Assembly: GCF_001708305.1 (NCBI RefSeq)
Contig: NZ_CP016953.1
Coordinates: 2,065,501-2,129,500 of the forward strand
Direction of reading: 5' to 3'
Source: Streptococcus himalayensis
GTDB taxonomy: Bacteria; Bacillota; Bacilli; Lactobacillales; Streptococcaceae
Length of the DNA: 64,000 nucleotides
Position 1 is the first letter of the stretch; each line of letters starts with the position of its first letter. Below the pieces are notes generated by a model. The model had not been told where the DNA came from. It searched no databases and saw only the letters and a list, made by a program, of their open reading frames with translations. This document shows, piece after piece, positions 14,032-21,561 of this stretch. Made by a program: the position numbers and the translations under genes.

Positions 14032-16914
14032 ATGACAATGAAAGAATTGAGTATTGATATTGAATCGTATTCAGAAGTTGATTTACGGAAGTCTGGCGTC
14101 TATCGTTATGCGGAGGATAAGAGTTTCGAACTGCTACTCTTTGCCGTATCCGTCGATAATGGACCAGTCACAGTTTTCGACCTGACCAAGGAAGAACTTC
14201 CCCAAGAAATTATTCATGCTTTAGTGGACGACACTATCATCAAATGGGCTTTTAATTCTTCTTTTGAACGTATCTGTCTTTCCAACTGGCTGAAGAAACA
14301 TCACCCTCAACTTTTATCTGAAGGCTTCCTATCTCCATACTCATGGCGTTGTAGCATGATTTGGTCTGCCTATCTAGGACTACCGCTCTCACTTGATGGG
14401 GTAGGTACTGTTCTCAAATTAAAAGACCAAAAGCTTAAAGAAGGTAGGGACTTGATTCGCTACTTCTGCTTACCTTGTAAAGCAACCAAAGTAAACGGTG
14501 GTCGGACACGTAACTTGCCTAACCATGCCCCAGATAAATGGACTACTTTTATCGCCTATAATAAGCGGGATGTCGAAGTCGAGCTAGCTATTAAAAACCG
14601 ACTCAAAAAATTTCCAGTTCCTAACTTCGTTTGGGAGGAATACCACCAAGACCAAATCATCAATGACCGTGGGATTGGTATTGATGTGGATTTCGTCAAA
14701 GCAGCTATTGCCATTGATGAAGAAAGCAAAGCCAACATCCAAGCTAAATTGAAAGAACTCACTGGACTTGAAAATCCCAACTCTGTCCTTCAGATGATTG
14801 GTTGGTTACGGGAACACGGAGTAACCACTGATTCACTTGATAAGAAAGCTGTTAAAGAGCTACTTAAAACCGTTGATAAAAAGACGACTAAAGTCCTTAA
14901 ATTGAGACAACAGGCTGCCAAATCCAGTGTCTCTAAATACCAAGCCATGATGAACTGTGTCTGCAAGGACGGAAGAGCTAGAGGAATGTTTCAATTCTAC
15001 GGTGCTAACCGAACTGGGCGATGGGCTGGTCGCTTGGTGCAACTACAGAACCTCCCACAGAACCATCTTCCTGATCTTGAAGAAGCAAGAGAACTCTTCA
15101 AAACTGGGGACTTAGAGGCTACTGAACTTTTCTACGATACGCAAGATACCCTGTCACAACTTATCCGCACTGCTTTTGTACCAAACCACAGTAAAAAATT
15201 CATCGTCTGTGATTTCTCTGCCATCGAAGCTCGTGTTTTGTCCCATATTGCAGGCGAGACATGGCGAAGCAAGGTCTTTGAGCAAGGGAAAGACATCTAC
15301 TGCATGTCTGCTTCACAGATGTTTGGAGTTCCAGTTGAGAAACACGGCCAAAATTCCAACCTCAGACAGAAAGGGAAAATTGCGGAGTTGGCTTGTATAG
15401 CAGAAGGAGAACTTGTCTTGACTGATAAGGGATTAGTTCCCATTGAACAGGTTTCCACAGAGAGGAAAGTTTGGGATGGACTGAATTGGGTATCTCATGA
15501 AGGAGTAATTTACAAAGGAAAAAGAGAGGTGATATCTTATGATGGACTTACAGCGACACCAGACCATCTCGTATGGATCGAAGGGAAATCGGAGCCAGTA
15601 CCATTTGGAAAAGCCGCCACCAGCAGCTCACGTCTCCTACAAACAGGAAATGGTAGGCGAGCAATACGGTTGGGTAAAGATCATAAGCCCAGAGAAACGG
15701 TGGAATCAAAAGATGAATCACTGCTATGTTCTCACCCAATGTCAGAGATGTCAAAGTATTCAATGGCAAAATCGGAACAATCTTACCAGTGGGAAAAGCA
15801 AGGGCTGCCAAGCATGCTCACAACCACGTCAAATTCCAAAATGGTTAGACCGACGGCTAACCGCTGCAAAGCAACGATGCGAAAATCCAAACGACAAAGG
15901 TTACCACAACTATGGTGCAAGAGGCATTTTATTCAAGTTCGAAAGTGTCACCACTGCTGGTCTTTACCTTATCAAGCAGTACGGTCTTCCAAACAGAAAT
16001 ATGGAAATCGACCGCATCGACAACAACGGTCACTACGAAAAAGGAAATATTCGATTCGTTACCCATACCGAAAACAATCGCAACAAGCAGAGAACAGTCC
16101 TAAGCCACTTCTCTCAAAAATATTGGCCCTACACACGAAATGTTGTTATTCGAAAACTCAGCCAAGGAAAAAGCAGAGAGGAGATTATTCACGATGCCGA
16201 ACTAGCAGTTCTAAACAAGCGGAAAAACTGGCATATCATCAGTGCGAGGTTAGACTTTATGATATACGAAATGCCGGACCACATCACCGTTTTACCGTAT
16301 CGGATAAACTAGTACATAACTGTGGCTATGGCGGATCTGTTGGTGCATTAAAAGCCATGGGAGCTATTGAAATGGGGCTATTAGAAGAAGAACTTCAGCC
16401 ACTTGTGGATTCTTGGAGACAAGCTAATCCCAATATTGTTCTCTTTTGGTGGGACGTGGATAGGGCTGTGAAAACTGCAGTCAAAGAGCAAGTCCAAACC
16501 GAGACGCACGGTATTCAGTTCGAAGTCAGAAAAGGGATGTTATTTATCACTCTCCCATCTGGACGCAAACTCGCCTATGTCAAACCCAAGATGGGTGAGA
16601 ACCGATTTGGTGGGGAATCTGTCACCTACGAGGGTACAGGAACTGCTAAACGTTGGGAAAGACTTGAAAGCTACGGTCCGAAGTTCGTCGAAAATATCGT
16701 TCAAGCCATTAGCCGTGATATTCTTGCTTTTTCCATGACACAGTTAAAAGGGTTCAGTATTGTCGGTCACGTTCATGATGAAGTCATTATAGAATGTGAC
16801 GAAACACAACCCCTTGACGTAATTGCCATGCACATGGCTATCGCACCAGACTGGATGCCTGATATCAATCTTCGTGCAGATGGATATGAATGTTCCTTCT
16901 ACCAAAAAGACTAA
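14032..16914 (+). CDS. Phage DNA polymerase I (family A) precursor interrupted by an intein
   Basis: A 960-residue precursor. The N-terminus is a 3'-5' exonuclease (SIDIESYSEVD; Asp and Glu near residues 9-11). Polymerase motif A is CDFSAIEARVLSHIAG near residue 393, motif B RQKGKIAELA|CGYGGSVGAL, and motif C VGHVHDEVIIE near residue 912. An intein of 309 residues (455-763) interrupts motif B, the nucleotide-binding O-helix, the most conserved part of the active site. Removing it gives a 651-residue polymerase, the usual phage size. The polymerase cannot work without splicing. An independent HNH gene is encoded in the +1 frame within the intein. It is the last gene of the rightward replication operon and ends at a bidirectional terminator. 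Confidence 0.93.
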   Translation: MTMKELSIDIESYSEVDLRKSGVYRYAEDKSFELLLFAVSVDNGPVTVFDLTKEELPQEIIHALVDDTIIKWAFNSSFERICLSNWLKKHHPQLLSEGFLSPYSWRCSMIWSAYLGLPLSLDGVGTVLKLKDQKLKEGRDLIRYFCLPCKATKVNGGRTRNLPNHAPDKWTTFIAYNKRDVEVELAIKNRLKKFPVPNFVWEEYHQDQIINDRGIGIDVDFVKAAIAIDEESKANIQAKLKELTGLENPNSVLQMIGWLREHGVTTDSLDKKAVKELLKTVDKKTTKVLKLRQQAAKSSVSKYQAMMNCVCKDGRARGMFQFYGANRTGRWAGRLVQLQNLPQNHLPDLEEARELFKTGDLEATELFYDTQDTLSQLIRTAFVPNHSKKFIVCDFSAIEARVLSHIAGETWRSKVFEQGKDIYCMSASQMFGVPVEKHGQNSNLRQKGKIAELACIAEGELVLTDKGLVPIEQVSTERKVWDGLNWVSHEGVIYKGKREVISYDGLTATPDHLVWIEGKSEPVPFGKAATSSSRLLQTGNGRRAIRLGKDHKPRETVESKDESLLCSHPMSEMSKYSMAKSEQSYQWEKQGLPSMLTTTSNSKMVRPTANRCKATMRKSKRQRLPQLWCKRHFIQVRKCHHCWSLPYQAVRSSKQKYGNRPHRQQRSLRKRKYSIRYPYRKQSQQAENSPKPLLSKILALHTKCCYSKTQPRKKQRGDYSRCRTSSSKQAEKLAYHQCEVRLYDIRNAGPHHRFTVSDKLVHNCGYGGSVGALKAMGAIEMGLLEEELQPLVDSWRQANPNIVLFWWDVDRAVKTAVKEQVQTETHGIQFEVRKGMLFITLPSGRKLAYVKPKMGENRFGGESVTYEGTGTAKRWERLESYGPKFVENIVQAISRDILAFSMTQLKGFSIVGHVHDEVIIECDETQPLDVIAMHMAIAPDWMPDINLRADGYECSFYQKD
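15394..16320 (+). mobile_element. Intein in the DNA polymerase O-helix (Hint domain, in-frame endonuclease absent)
   Basis: The intein starts at Cys1 (TGT 15394) with block A CIAEGELVLTDKGLVPIEQV, has block B YDGLTATPDHLVW with the TxxH motif, and ends with block F/G VRLYDIRNAG...HHRFTVSDKLVHN (16320), directly before the C+1 nucleophile (Cys at 16321). All residues for standard class 1 protein splicing are present: Cys1, block B His, penultimate His, terminal Asn, +1 Cys. The ~210 residues between the N- and C-terminal Hint parts are Ser/Lys/Arg/Gln-rich and match no domain; in the +1 frame the same DNA encodes an HNH nuclease. The middle segment appears to be free of stops only because the host frame must be read through. 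Confidence 0.92.
15539..16312 (+). CDS. HNH homing endonuclease nested out of frame (+1) inside the intein
   Basis: A 257-residue protein with its own ribosome-binding site (GAGAGGTGA, 6 bases before ATG 15539); ATG 15650 (VGEQYGWVKIISPEKRWNQ) is an alternative start. Residues ~35-100 carry a zinc ribbon (CYVLTQCQRC...CQACSQ). The HNH-type core follows: RLTAAKQRCENPNDKGYHNY, GARGILF, then MEIDRIDNNGHYEKGNIRFV and THTENNRNK. This is the architecture of free-standing phage homing endonucleases of the I-HmuI-like/HNH group. The gene stops at 16312, three codons before the intein ends, so every base of it is also read as polymerase precursor. It would cut intein-less polymerase genes to drive homing. 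Confidence 0.88.
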   Translation: MMDLQRHQTISYGSKGNRSQYHLEKPPPAAHVSYKQEMVGEQYGWVKIISPEKRWNQKMNHCYVLTQCQRCQSIQWQNRNNLTSGKSKGCQACSQPRQIPKWLDRRLTAAKQRCENPNDKGYHNYGARGILFKFESVTTAGLYLIKQYGLPNRNMEIDRIDNNGHYEKGNIRFVTHTENNRNKQRTVLSHFSQKYWPYTRNVVIRKLSQGKSREEIIHDAELAVLNKRKNWHIISARLDFMIYEMPDHITVLPYRIN

Positions 16915-16921
16915 ACAACAA

Positions 16922-16960
16922 AAAACGGTTCACTACCTGAATTTGGTAATGAACCGTTTT
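16922..16960. terminator. Bidirectional terminator between DNA polymerase and the next leftward gene
   Basis: AAAACGGTTCA pairs with TGAACCGTTTT around a 17-base loop; A-run on one side and T-run on the other let it serve both convergent genes. Confidence 0.75.
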
Positions 16961-16970
16961 CGTTTATTCA

Positions 16971-17669
16971 TTATTTCGGATTTAATTCCTTCAATAAGGC
17001 CGCCACCAGAGCACGAGCTTTTGGCAAGCGATAGAAACCTGTAGAACGTTTAACCCCAATCCTAGCAAATACATCTTCAATACTCTCATCAAACTCTTTA
17101 GCGAGTAAGCCCAAAGTGATATCATACAAATCCTTATCTGCTTGCTTTACTTTCTCAAGTAAATCTTGCAGCATTTCTGCGAACATAAATTCTTCCAGTT
17201 CTTCGGTGGAACTGTGAAGAGTAGATTCAGTCGTATCAATCCATTCTTCATATGAAATTATCTCCTCAATATTTTTTGACTTACGTTGACGAAACTCATT
17301 CAAAAAATTCTCAACAGCATCTTTGTAGATACGCTCCGTTTGAGCATATTCGTCAGGATTAACTGAGATAAAAGCAACCAATACATAAACATTTAACCGT
17401 TTAGCAGGCCGCCAGGAGCGAAGGGTCTCTCTTTTAAGACGCATATCCTCAATAACTTGTTGGTTCTCAACCAGCATAGGAGCTAATACTTGCCCTTCTA
17501 AAAGTCCCACTTCTAGCGAGCATTCTTGCTTTTGACATTCATTGTAAATTTTGTCCTTGTTTGTCATCTGTTGGCATACATTTCCTAACAAGGAAAAGTA
17601 CAGATAACAAACCAAGGCATGCAAAAAATATTCTTGACCGCATCGTATTTTCCTACTTGTAGCGATCAA
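16971..17669 (-). CDS. Hypothetical prophage protein (up to 232 aa)
   Basis: Two starts are possible: TTG 17669 with GAGGTG close by, or ATG 17567 (TNKDKIYNECQKQECSLEVG) giving 198 residues; the N-terminal extension of the longer form is hydrophobic and cysteine-rich and looks less natural. The body is helical and acidic (AQTERIYKDAVENFLNEFRQ, EEWIDTTESTLHSSTEELEE), and the end (FARIGVKRSTGFYRLPKARA) could be a small helix-turn-helix. No family recognised. It is convergent with the polymerase. Confidence 0.5.
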   Translation of the reverse strand: MIATSRKIRCGQEYFLHALVCYLYFSLLGNVCQQMTNKDKIYNECQKQECSLEVGLLEGQVLAPMLVENQQVIEDMRLKRETLRSWRPAKRLNVYVLVAFISVNPDEYAQTERIYKDAVENFLNEFRQRKSKNIEEIISYEEWIDTTESTLHSSTEELEEFMFAEMLQDLLEKVKQADKDLYDITLGLLAKEFDESIEDVFARIGVKRSTGFYRLPKARALVAALLKELNPK

Positions 17670-17790
17670 TACACCTCACAAACTGACTATGCACTCCTAA
17701 CTAATAACCTTAAGGTGTCGGCTATGATCAGTAGCAAGTTATTAACTAGGTTTGTTTACAACTTTAGTATCTCATAGAAATAAAAAAATG

Positions 17791-17816
17791 AATCCGACTC
17801 CTAGATGTCTGATTCA
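17791..17816. terminator. Hairpin downstream of the ImmA-like gene
   Basis: GAATCcGAC / GTCtGATTC imperfect stem-loop in the gap between two leftward genes, preceded by an A-run. A second and better hairpin lies nearer the gene (17892-17913). Confidence 0.4.
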
Positions 17817-17891
17817 AACTCTCTCTGAAATCAATATTTTTCGATAAAAAATAATAGAAAACTGAGCAAATGCTCTAAAAAGCACACAAAA

Positions 17892-17913
17892 AACGGACAC
17901 TCACATGTCCGTT
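17892..17913 (-). terminator. Terminator of the ImmA-like gene
   Basis: AACGGACA / TGTCCGTT stem with a six-base loop and, on the minus strand, a T-rich run after it. It lies two bases past the stop codon of the leftward ImmA-like gene. Confidence 0.7.
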
Positions 17914-17915
17914 CG

Positions 17916-19706
17916 TTAGATTGAAACACCAACTTTTTCTAAAAAGGCCTTAACTTGGTCTACTGATTGGCTATGAAAAGTATTCAACACCAGTTGATAG
18001 CGACGATGGGTAATATTTCCAGGATCTAATTTCCACTTTGACTTCTCTAATAAGTGCATGGAGATACTGGGTGGTAAGTTCAGATAAACACAGACGAGTA
18101 TGAATAACTCTAGGCTCCCCTCCCCTTTGAAGAGGCGACTAATTTGCTTCTCTGAGAAAAATAATTCTTCTCCAATTTCTTTGTAAGTCACCTTCCGCCA
18201 TTTCTTGACAACCTGCATGGAAGCTTCAAAATCGTTGGAAAGCTGGTTATAAATAGCATCTTCCTCTTCCAACTGTTTGAGAAGGGCTTGTTCTTGCTTT
18301 TCTTTGGTGGAATTTTCATAGCCATTATGATAGACCAGTTCAAAGGAGATATTACTAAACTGGGAACGGTTTAAGACAAAATCTTGATAAGTGATTTCCT
18401 TCTGTTCATCACCTAAACAATGATACTCAAAGAGCAGAGCACACTCATCCAAGTGATAACGGGCATAATCTGTCAGAACTAAGTTCCCACTTATATCCTC
18501 GGTCACAAACTGAGGTAGATTCATGACCAGATGGGCCTCAATGTAAACATAGAGGCCTGAATGCAACACCTTGGTAAACGAATAGTCCTCCTCTACCAAA
18601 CGCTCCAGCTCCGCAAGAGAAATCGAAAAAGTCTGGTTGTTTTTCAGTTCCATATCCCCAATGGTATAAGGTGGGAGATAGCTGCCGTCAACGTATTCCA
18701 AAACACCTCGTGCTTCTTTAAAACCCAATTCGACTAGACGAATCTTTGCAGATTGCCTTGAAACTTGAAAGAAACTAGCCAATTCCAAAATAACATGTTC
18801 CAAAATAACGAGATAGCTCAATTGAGAGTAGGTTTGCCAATCCTCTATCAAAGCTTGAGCCTTCTTTAGAAACATCTTCTTGGGCATGAGAATCCTAGGG
18901 GTAATAGCCTTGGCTTGTCTCTCCAGCCAATACCTAGCCATCTTCATATCGCCATAGACAGATTGATCTGACTCCAGCAAGTCCTTCAAGGCAAAATAGT
19001 GCCTATGTTTATACCAATGAAAACATTCATGGATAATCGTGTTACTGCGCCGACCTGCATTGCCACTGCTTGTATCATACAGAACTGTTCCTTCCGAAAC
19101 CACTCCTCTCTCTTCCTCAGTAGACTTAAAATAGGTTCTTCCCAGTACCTGACTGCAGCTATCAAACTCATAGGGTGTAGCTTTTAAATCTAAGCGCAAT
19201 GCCACATCAAAGCCATCTATTGGCATCGGCTTAGCTAGAGCTTCTGGATAAACATCACGCAAAAAAACTTCTGCCTCATCATCATAGCGAGAAGATGAGA
19301 TATAGGGAATCAGGTCTTGTCTTAAGGAATTTGTCTCATCATAATTATCTTTAGCACCTGACCTAGCCTCGACAAAAAGAAAATCATAGCTTCCAGCCTT
19401 GTCAAAGGACAAATAGTAATCCAGCGTTAAATCTGATGTCACCTGACACCAATCATCATAACCATCAAAACCAAAACATCCTTCTGAATCCACCTGAAAG
19501 TTAATATGAAGCAAAATTAAATTAGCTGTTTTTAAGCGAGGATGGACTGAAATCACAGTTGCACTCTGAAAAATAATATCGTGCACCGTTTTAAGTCCCG
19601 GAGTTGAAGTCACCGCAAAAAGAGACTTATCCTCCTCCATGAGTCGCTTAATATCCTCAATAACCTCTTTGGAACAGTGATCAATCACAAACTTTACAAT
19701 TGGCAT
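17916..19706 (-). CDS. ImmA/IrrE-like metallopeptidase with C-terminal regulatory domain (intact copy)
   Basis: A 596-residue protein. Near residue 230 the zinc-protease motif NTIIHECFHWYKHRHYF gives the HExxH signature of ImmA/IrrE proteins, which cleave phage or ICE repressors after DNA damage. The C-terminal third (WRKVTYKEIGEELFFSEKQI) contains a helix-turn-helix-like segment. It is divergent from an S24 repressor gene 92 bases away, the classical antirepressor/repressor arrangement. It is much longer than ImmA of ICEBs1 (~170 aa), so it belongs to a larger, poorly described group. A frameshifted paralogue is at 26106-28053. Confidence 0.75.
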   Translation of the reverse strand: MPIVKFVIDHCSKEVIEDIKRLMEEDKSLFAVTSTPGLKTVHDIIFQSATVISVHPRLKTANLILLHINFQVDSEGCFGFDGYDDWCQVTSDLTLDYYLSFDKAGSYDFLFVEARSGAKDNYDETNSLRQDLIPYISSSRYDDEAEVFLRDVYPEALAKPMPIDGFDVALRLDLKATPYEFDSCSQVLGRTYFKSTEEERGVVSEGTVLYDTSSGNAGRRSNTIIHECFHWYKHRHYFALKDLLESDQSVYGDMKMARYWLERQAKAITPRILMPKKMFLKKAQALIEDWQTYSQLSYLVILEHVILELASFFQVSRQSAKIRLVELGFKEARGVLEYVDGSYLPPYTIGDMELKNNQTFSISLAELERLVEEDYSFTKVLHSGLYVYIEAHLVMNLPQFVTEDISGNLVLTDYARYHLDECALLFEYHCLGDEQKEITYQDFVLNRSQFSNISFELVYHNGYENSTKEKQEQALLKQLEEEDAIYNQLSNDFEASMQVVKKWRKVTYKEIGEELFFSEKQISRLFKGEGSLELFILVCVYLNLPPSISMHLLEKSKWKLDPGNITHRRYQLVLNTFHSQSVDQVKAFLEKVGVSI

Positions 19707-19729
19707 CGCAAGCCTGCCTTTCTTTTCTC

Positions 19730-19783
19730 TTGCACTCTATTATATCCTATGTTATAATTTTGTCAAGTTATAGATTGACAAAA
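19730..19783. promoter_or_regulatory. Overlapping divergent promoters with a 9-bp inverted-repeat operator
   Basis: Rightward: TTGCAC (19730) - 17 bp - TATAAT (19753). Leftward on the minus strand: TTGACA (19766-19761) - 16 bp - TATAAT (19744-19739). TTTTGTCAA at 19758-19766 and TTGACAAAA at 19775-19783 form a perfect 9-bp inverted repeat with an 8-base spacer. It covers the leftward -35 box and the rightward start region, so a repressor bound here would shut both genes. The S24 protein is the likely binder. Confidence 0.75.
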
Positions 19784-19798
19784 GATAAGGAGAAAGTT

Positions 19799-20473
19799 AT
19801 GTTCTCATCCACCAAATTAAAAGAATACAGAACAGCCCAAAAACTATCACAGACAGCCATCGCAAGCAAGCTAAGTGTCACTAGAGCCACACTGTCAGCT
19901 TGGGAGACAGGCAAAACTGTCCCCAATAAGAAACACCTACAAGAGCTAGCTCAAGTTCTTCAAATCAAACCCAATGACCTTCAAGAAGAACACCCTCACT
20001 TAACCCGCTACAAACAGCTCAACAAGACAAACAAAAAGAAGGTCGATGAGCTAACTCAAGACCTTCTCAGAGCACAAAAAGTTGTGCCTCTCTTTAGTGT
20101 ACAAGTTCTTGATAATGTCGCCCTCTCGGCAGGACATGGATCTGGCTTCTACGATGAATACGAGACTAGAGAAGTCTTTACAGACAAAGAATACCTCTAC
20201 GATGTGGCGACTTGGATTGAAGGTCAATCGATGGAACCGGTCTATCAAGACGGTGAGGTAGCCTTAATCCGTGAAGGAAGCTTTGATTACGACGGTGCAG
20301 TCTATGCCATTGCCTGGAACGACCAAGTCTACATCAAGAAAGTTTATCTTGAGAAAGATGGCTATCGCCTCGTTTCCATCAATGACTCCTATCCAGATAA
20401 GTTTGCGCCAGCAGAGGACGAACCACGAATTGTCGGGAAAATAGTGGGAAATTTTATGCCTATTGAACAGTAA
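19799..20473 (+). CDS. XRE-family repressor with S24 (LexA-like) autocleavage domain
   Basis: A 224-residue phage-type repressor. Residues 1-60 form a helix-turn-helix (KLSQTAIASKLSVTRATLSA WETGK). The C-terminal half is a LexA/CI peptidase: Ala-Gly cleavage site in LSAGHGSGF, catalytic Ser in IEGQSMEPVYQDGE and Lys in QVYIKKVYL. ATG 19799 follows AAGGAGAAAG. It would hold lysogeny or an accessory regulon until RecA-triggered self-cleavage or ImmA-like proteolysis. It is divergent from the ImmA-like gene and autoregulated through the operator between them. A frameshifted paralogue lies at 31450-32147. Confidence 0.88.
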   Translation: MFSSTKLKEYRTAQKLSQTAIASKLSVTRATLSAWETGKTVPNKKHLQELAQVLQIKPNDLQEEHPHLTRYKQLNKTNKKKVDELTQDLLRAQKVVPLFSVQVLDNVALSAGHGSGFYDEYETREVFTDKEYLYDVATWIEGQSMEPVYQDGEVALIREGSFDYDGAVYAIAWNDQVYIKKVYLEKDGYRLVSINDSYPDKFAPAEDEPRIVGKIVGNFMPIEQ

Positions 20474-20476
20474 AAA

Positions 20477-20503
20477 CCCTTGAAGAAGTTAATTCTTCAA
20501 GGG
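20477..20503. terminator. Bidirectional terminator after the S24 repressor
   Basis: CCCTTGAAGAA / TTCTTCAAGGG, an 11-bp perfect stem with a 5-base loop, A-run before and T-run after. It separates the repressor from the convergent toxin-immunity operon. Confidence 0.85.
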
Positions 20504-20528
20504 CTTTTAAGTATTGTATCGGTACTTC

Positions 20529-20858
20529 CTAGCCAACAAACAATTGATGTAGCTCCGATCGACTAATCGGATTTAGAATAATCTGAGAATCAGTCTCTTT
20601 AGCAACTTTACTAGATAACTGTCCCAGTCCTTCTCTAAACGGTAAATCAGCAATAACAGATTCTTCGTCAGAAATTATAGCAAGTATTCTAAACTCCGTC
20701 ACCTGTTTCCCATCAACCTGATATAATTGTTCAGGATACTTAGGTAACAGGATTTTGTCATCAGAATCACGGATAGGAAATACTCCTAAAATTTCGGATC
20801 CATTCTCATAGAATGTCGGTTCAATAACAAGTGGTTTTTGAAACAAATTTTTAAACAT
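20529..20858 (-). CDS. Hypothetical protein (109 aa), last gene of the PoNe/PoNi operon
   Basis: Starts directly after the PoNi stop with no gap, so it is co-translated. Sequence is beta-rich (LVIEPTFYENGSEILGVFPI, TEFRILAIISDEESVIADLP). I recognise no family. By position it could be a second immunity protein or a remnant of another cassette. Confidence 0.5.
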   Translation of the reverse strand: MFKNLFQKPLVIEPTFYENGSEILGVFPIRDSDDKILLPKYPEQLYQVDGKQVTEFRILAIISDEESVIADLPFREGLGQLSSKVAKETDSQIILNPISRSELHQLFVG

Positions 20859-21545
20859 TTAACCTCCAAAATGAACTAAATCGTAAGGGTAATACTTATT
20901 GTCTTTGAAAGAATCATCTGGGATATTCAACACCTTTACCAGAGCAGCGATTTCTAACGCCCAGTAACCGAAATATAGTAGTTCTGGCTTTTTATCAAAA
21001 CCATAAAAATAATTCCCTTTTTGACTTCTATACCAGTTCGATAACTGATTCGAAATTATAACATCTCTGTCATCAGACCTTTGATAAAGTTCTGCAATCC
21101 AAGGTCTAAACTGTTTGATATCTTTATAGCTATTAATATCAGTAATATTCTTTTTGTTCATAAGAATATCAATCACACCATGTGAAACTTCAAATTTATC
21201 AAGTAATGATAAAAATTCCTTATCATCAAATAAATCAACATTCAATAGAACACCCAAAGCTATAAACTGAAGACTATTTACGTCAATAATTTCTGAAAAC
21301 ACAGCCTTATATTTAGGAATAGTATTCATATAATCCTCTCTGATCAAAGCTATGTCTTCACCCTTAGAATATTTCGCTAAAAGGATTTCAAAGGATATCT
21401 TGAAAATAGCATTCTTAATATTTCTAATAATCTTTTCATCCAAAGCTTCAATATCTAATAGTTTCTTTTCAAAATTATTTATACGCTGGAACTGTTTAGA
21501 AACAAATAGCTCAAAATAATCATGATTTTTTAGTTTATCTCTCAT
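20859..21545 (-). CDS. PoNi-type immunity protein (DUF1910/DUF1911)
   Basis: A 228-residue helical protein. The C-terminal block LLYFGYWALEIAALVKVLNI followed by PDDSFKDNKYYPYDL matches the DUF1911 signature of immunity proteins against PoNe DNase toxins; the N-terminal half (YFELFVSKQFQRINNFEKKL) fits DUF1910. It would bind and block the DNase encoded immediately upstream. AAAGGAGGG precedes the start. The family match is good by eye; specificity to this toxin is inferred from adjacency. Confidence 0.75.
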   Translation of the reverse strand: MRDKLKNHDYFELFVSKQFQRINNFEKKLLDIEALDEKIIRNIKNAIFKISFEILLAKYSKGEDIALIREDYMNTIPKYKAVFSEIIDVNSLQFIALGVLLNVDLFDDKEFLSLLDKFEVSHGVIDILMNKKNITDINSYKDIKQFRPWIAELYQRSDDRDVIISNQLSNWYRSQKGNYFYGFDKKPELLYFGYWALEIAALVKVLNIPDDSFKDNKYYPYDLVHFGG

Positions 21546-21561
21546 AAATCATAGCCCTCCT

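Noticed and set aside
15548..15811. 87-codon leftward frame inside the intein
   Set aside because: Antisense to two coding frames, without ribosome-binding site or domain.
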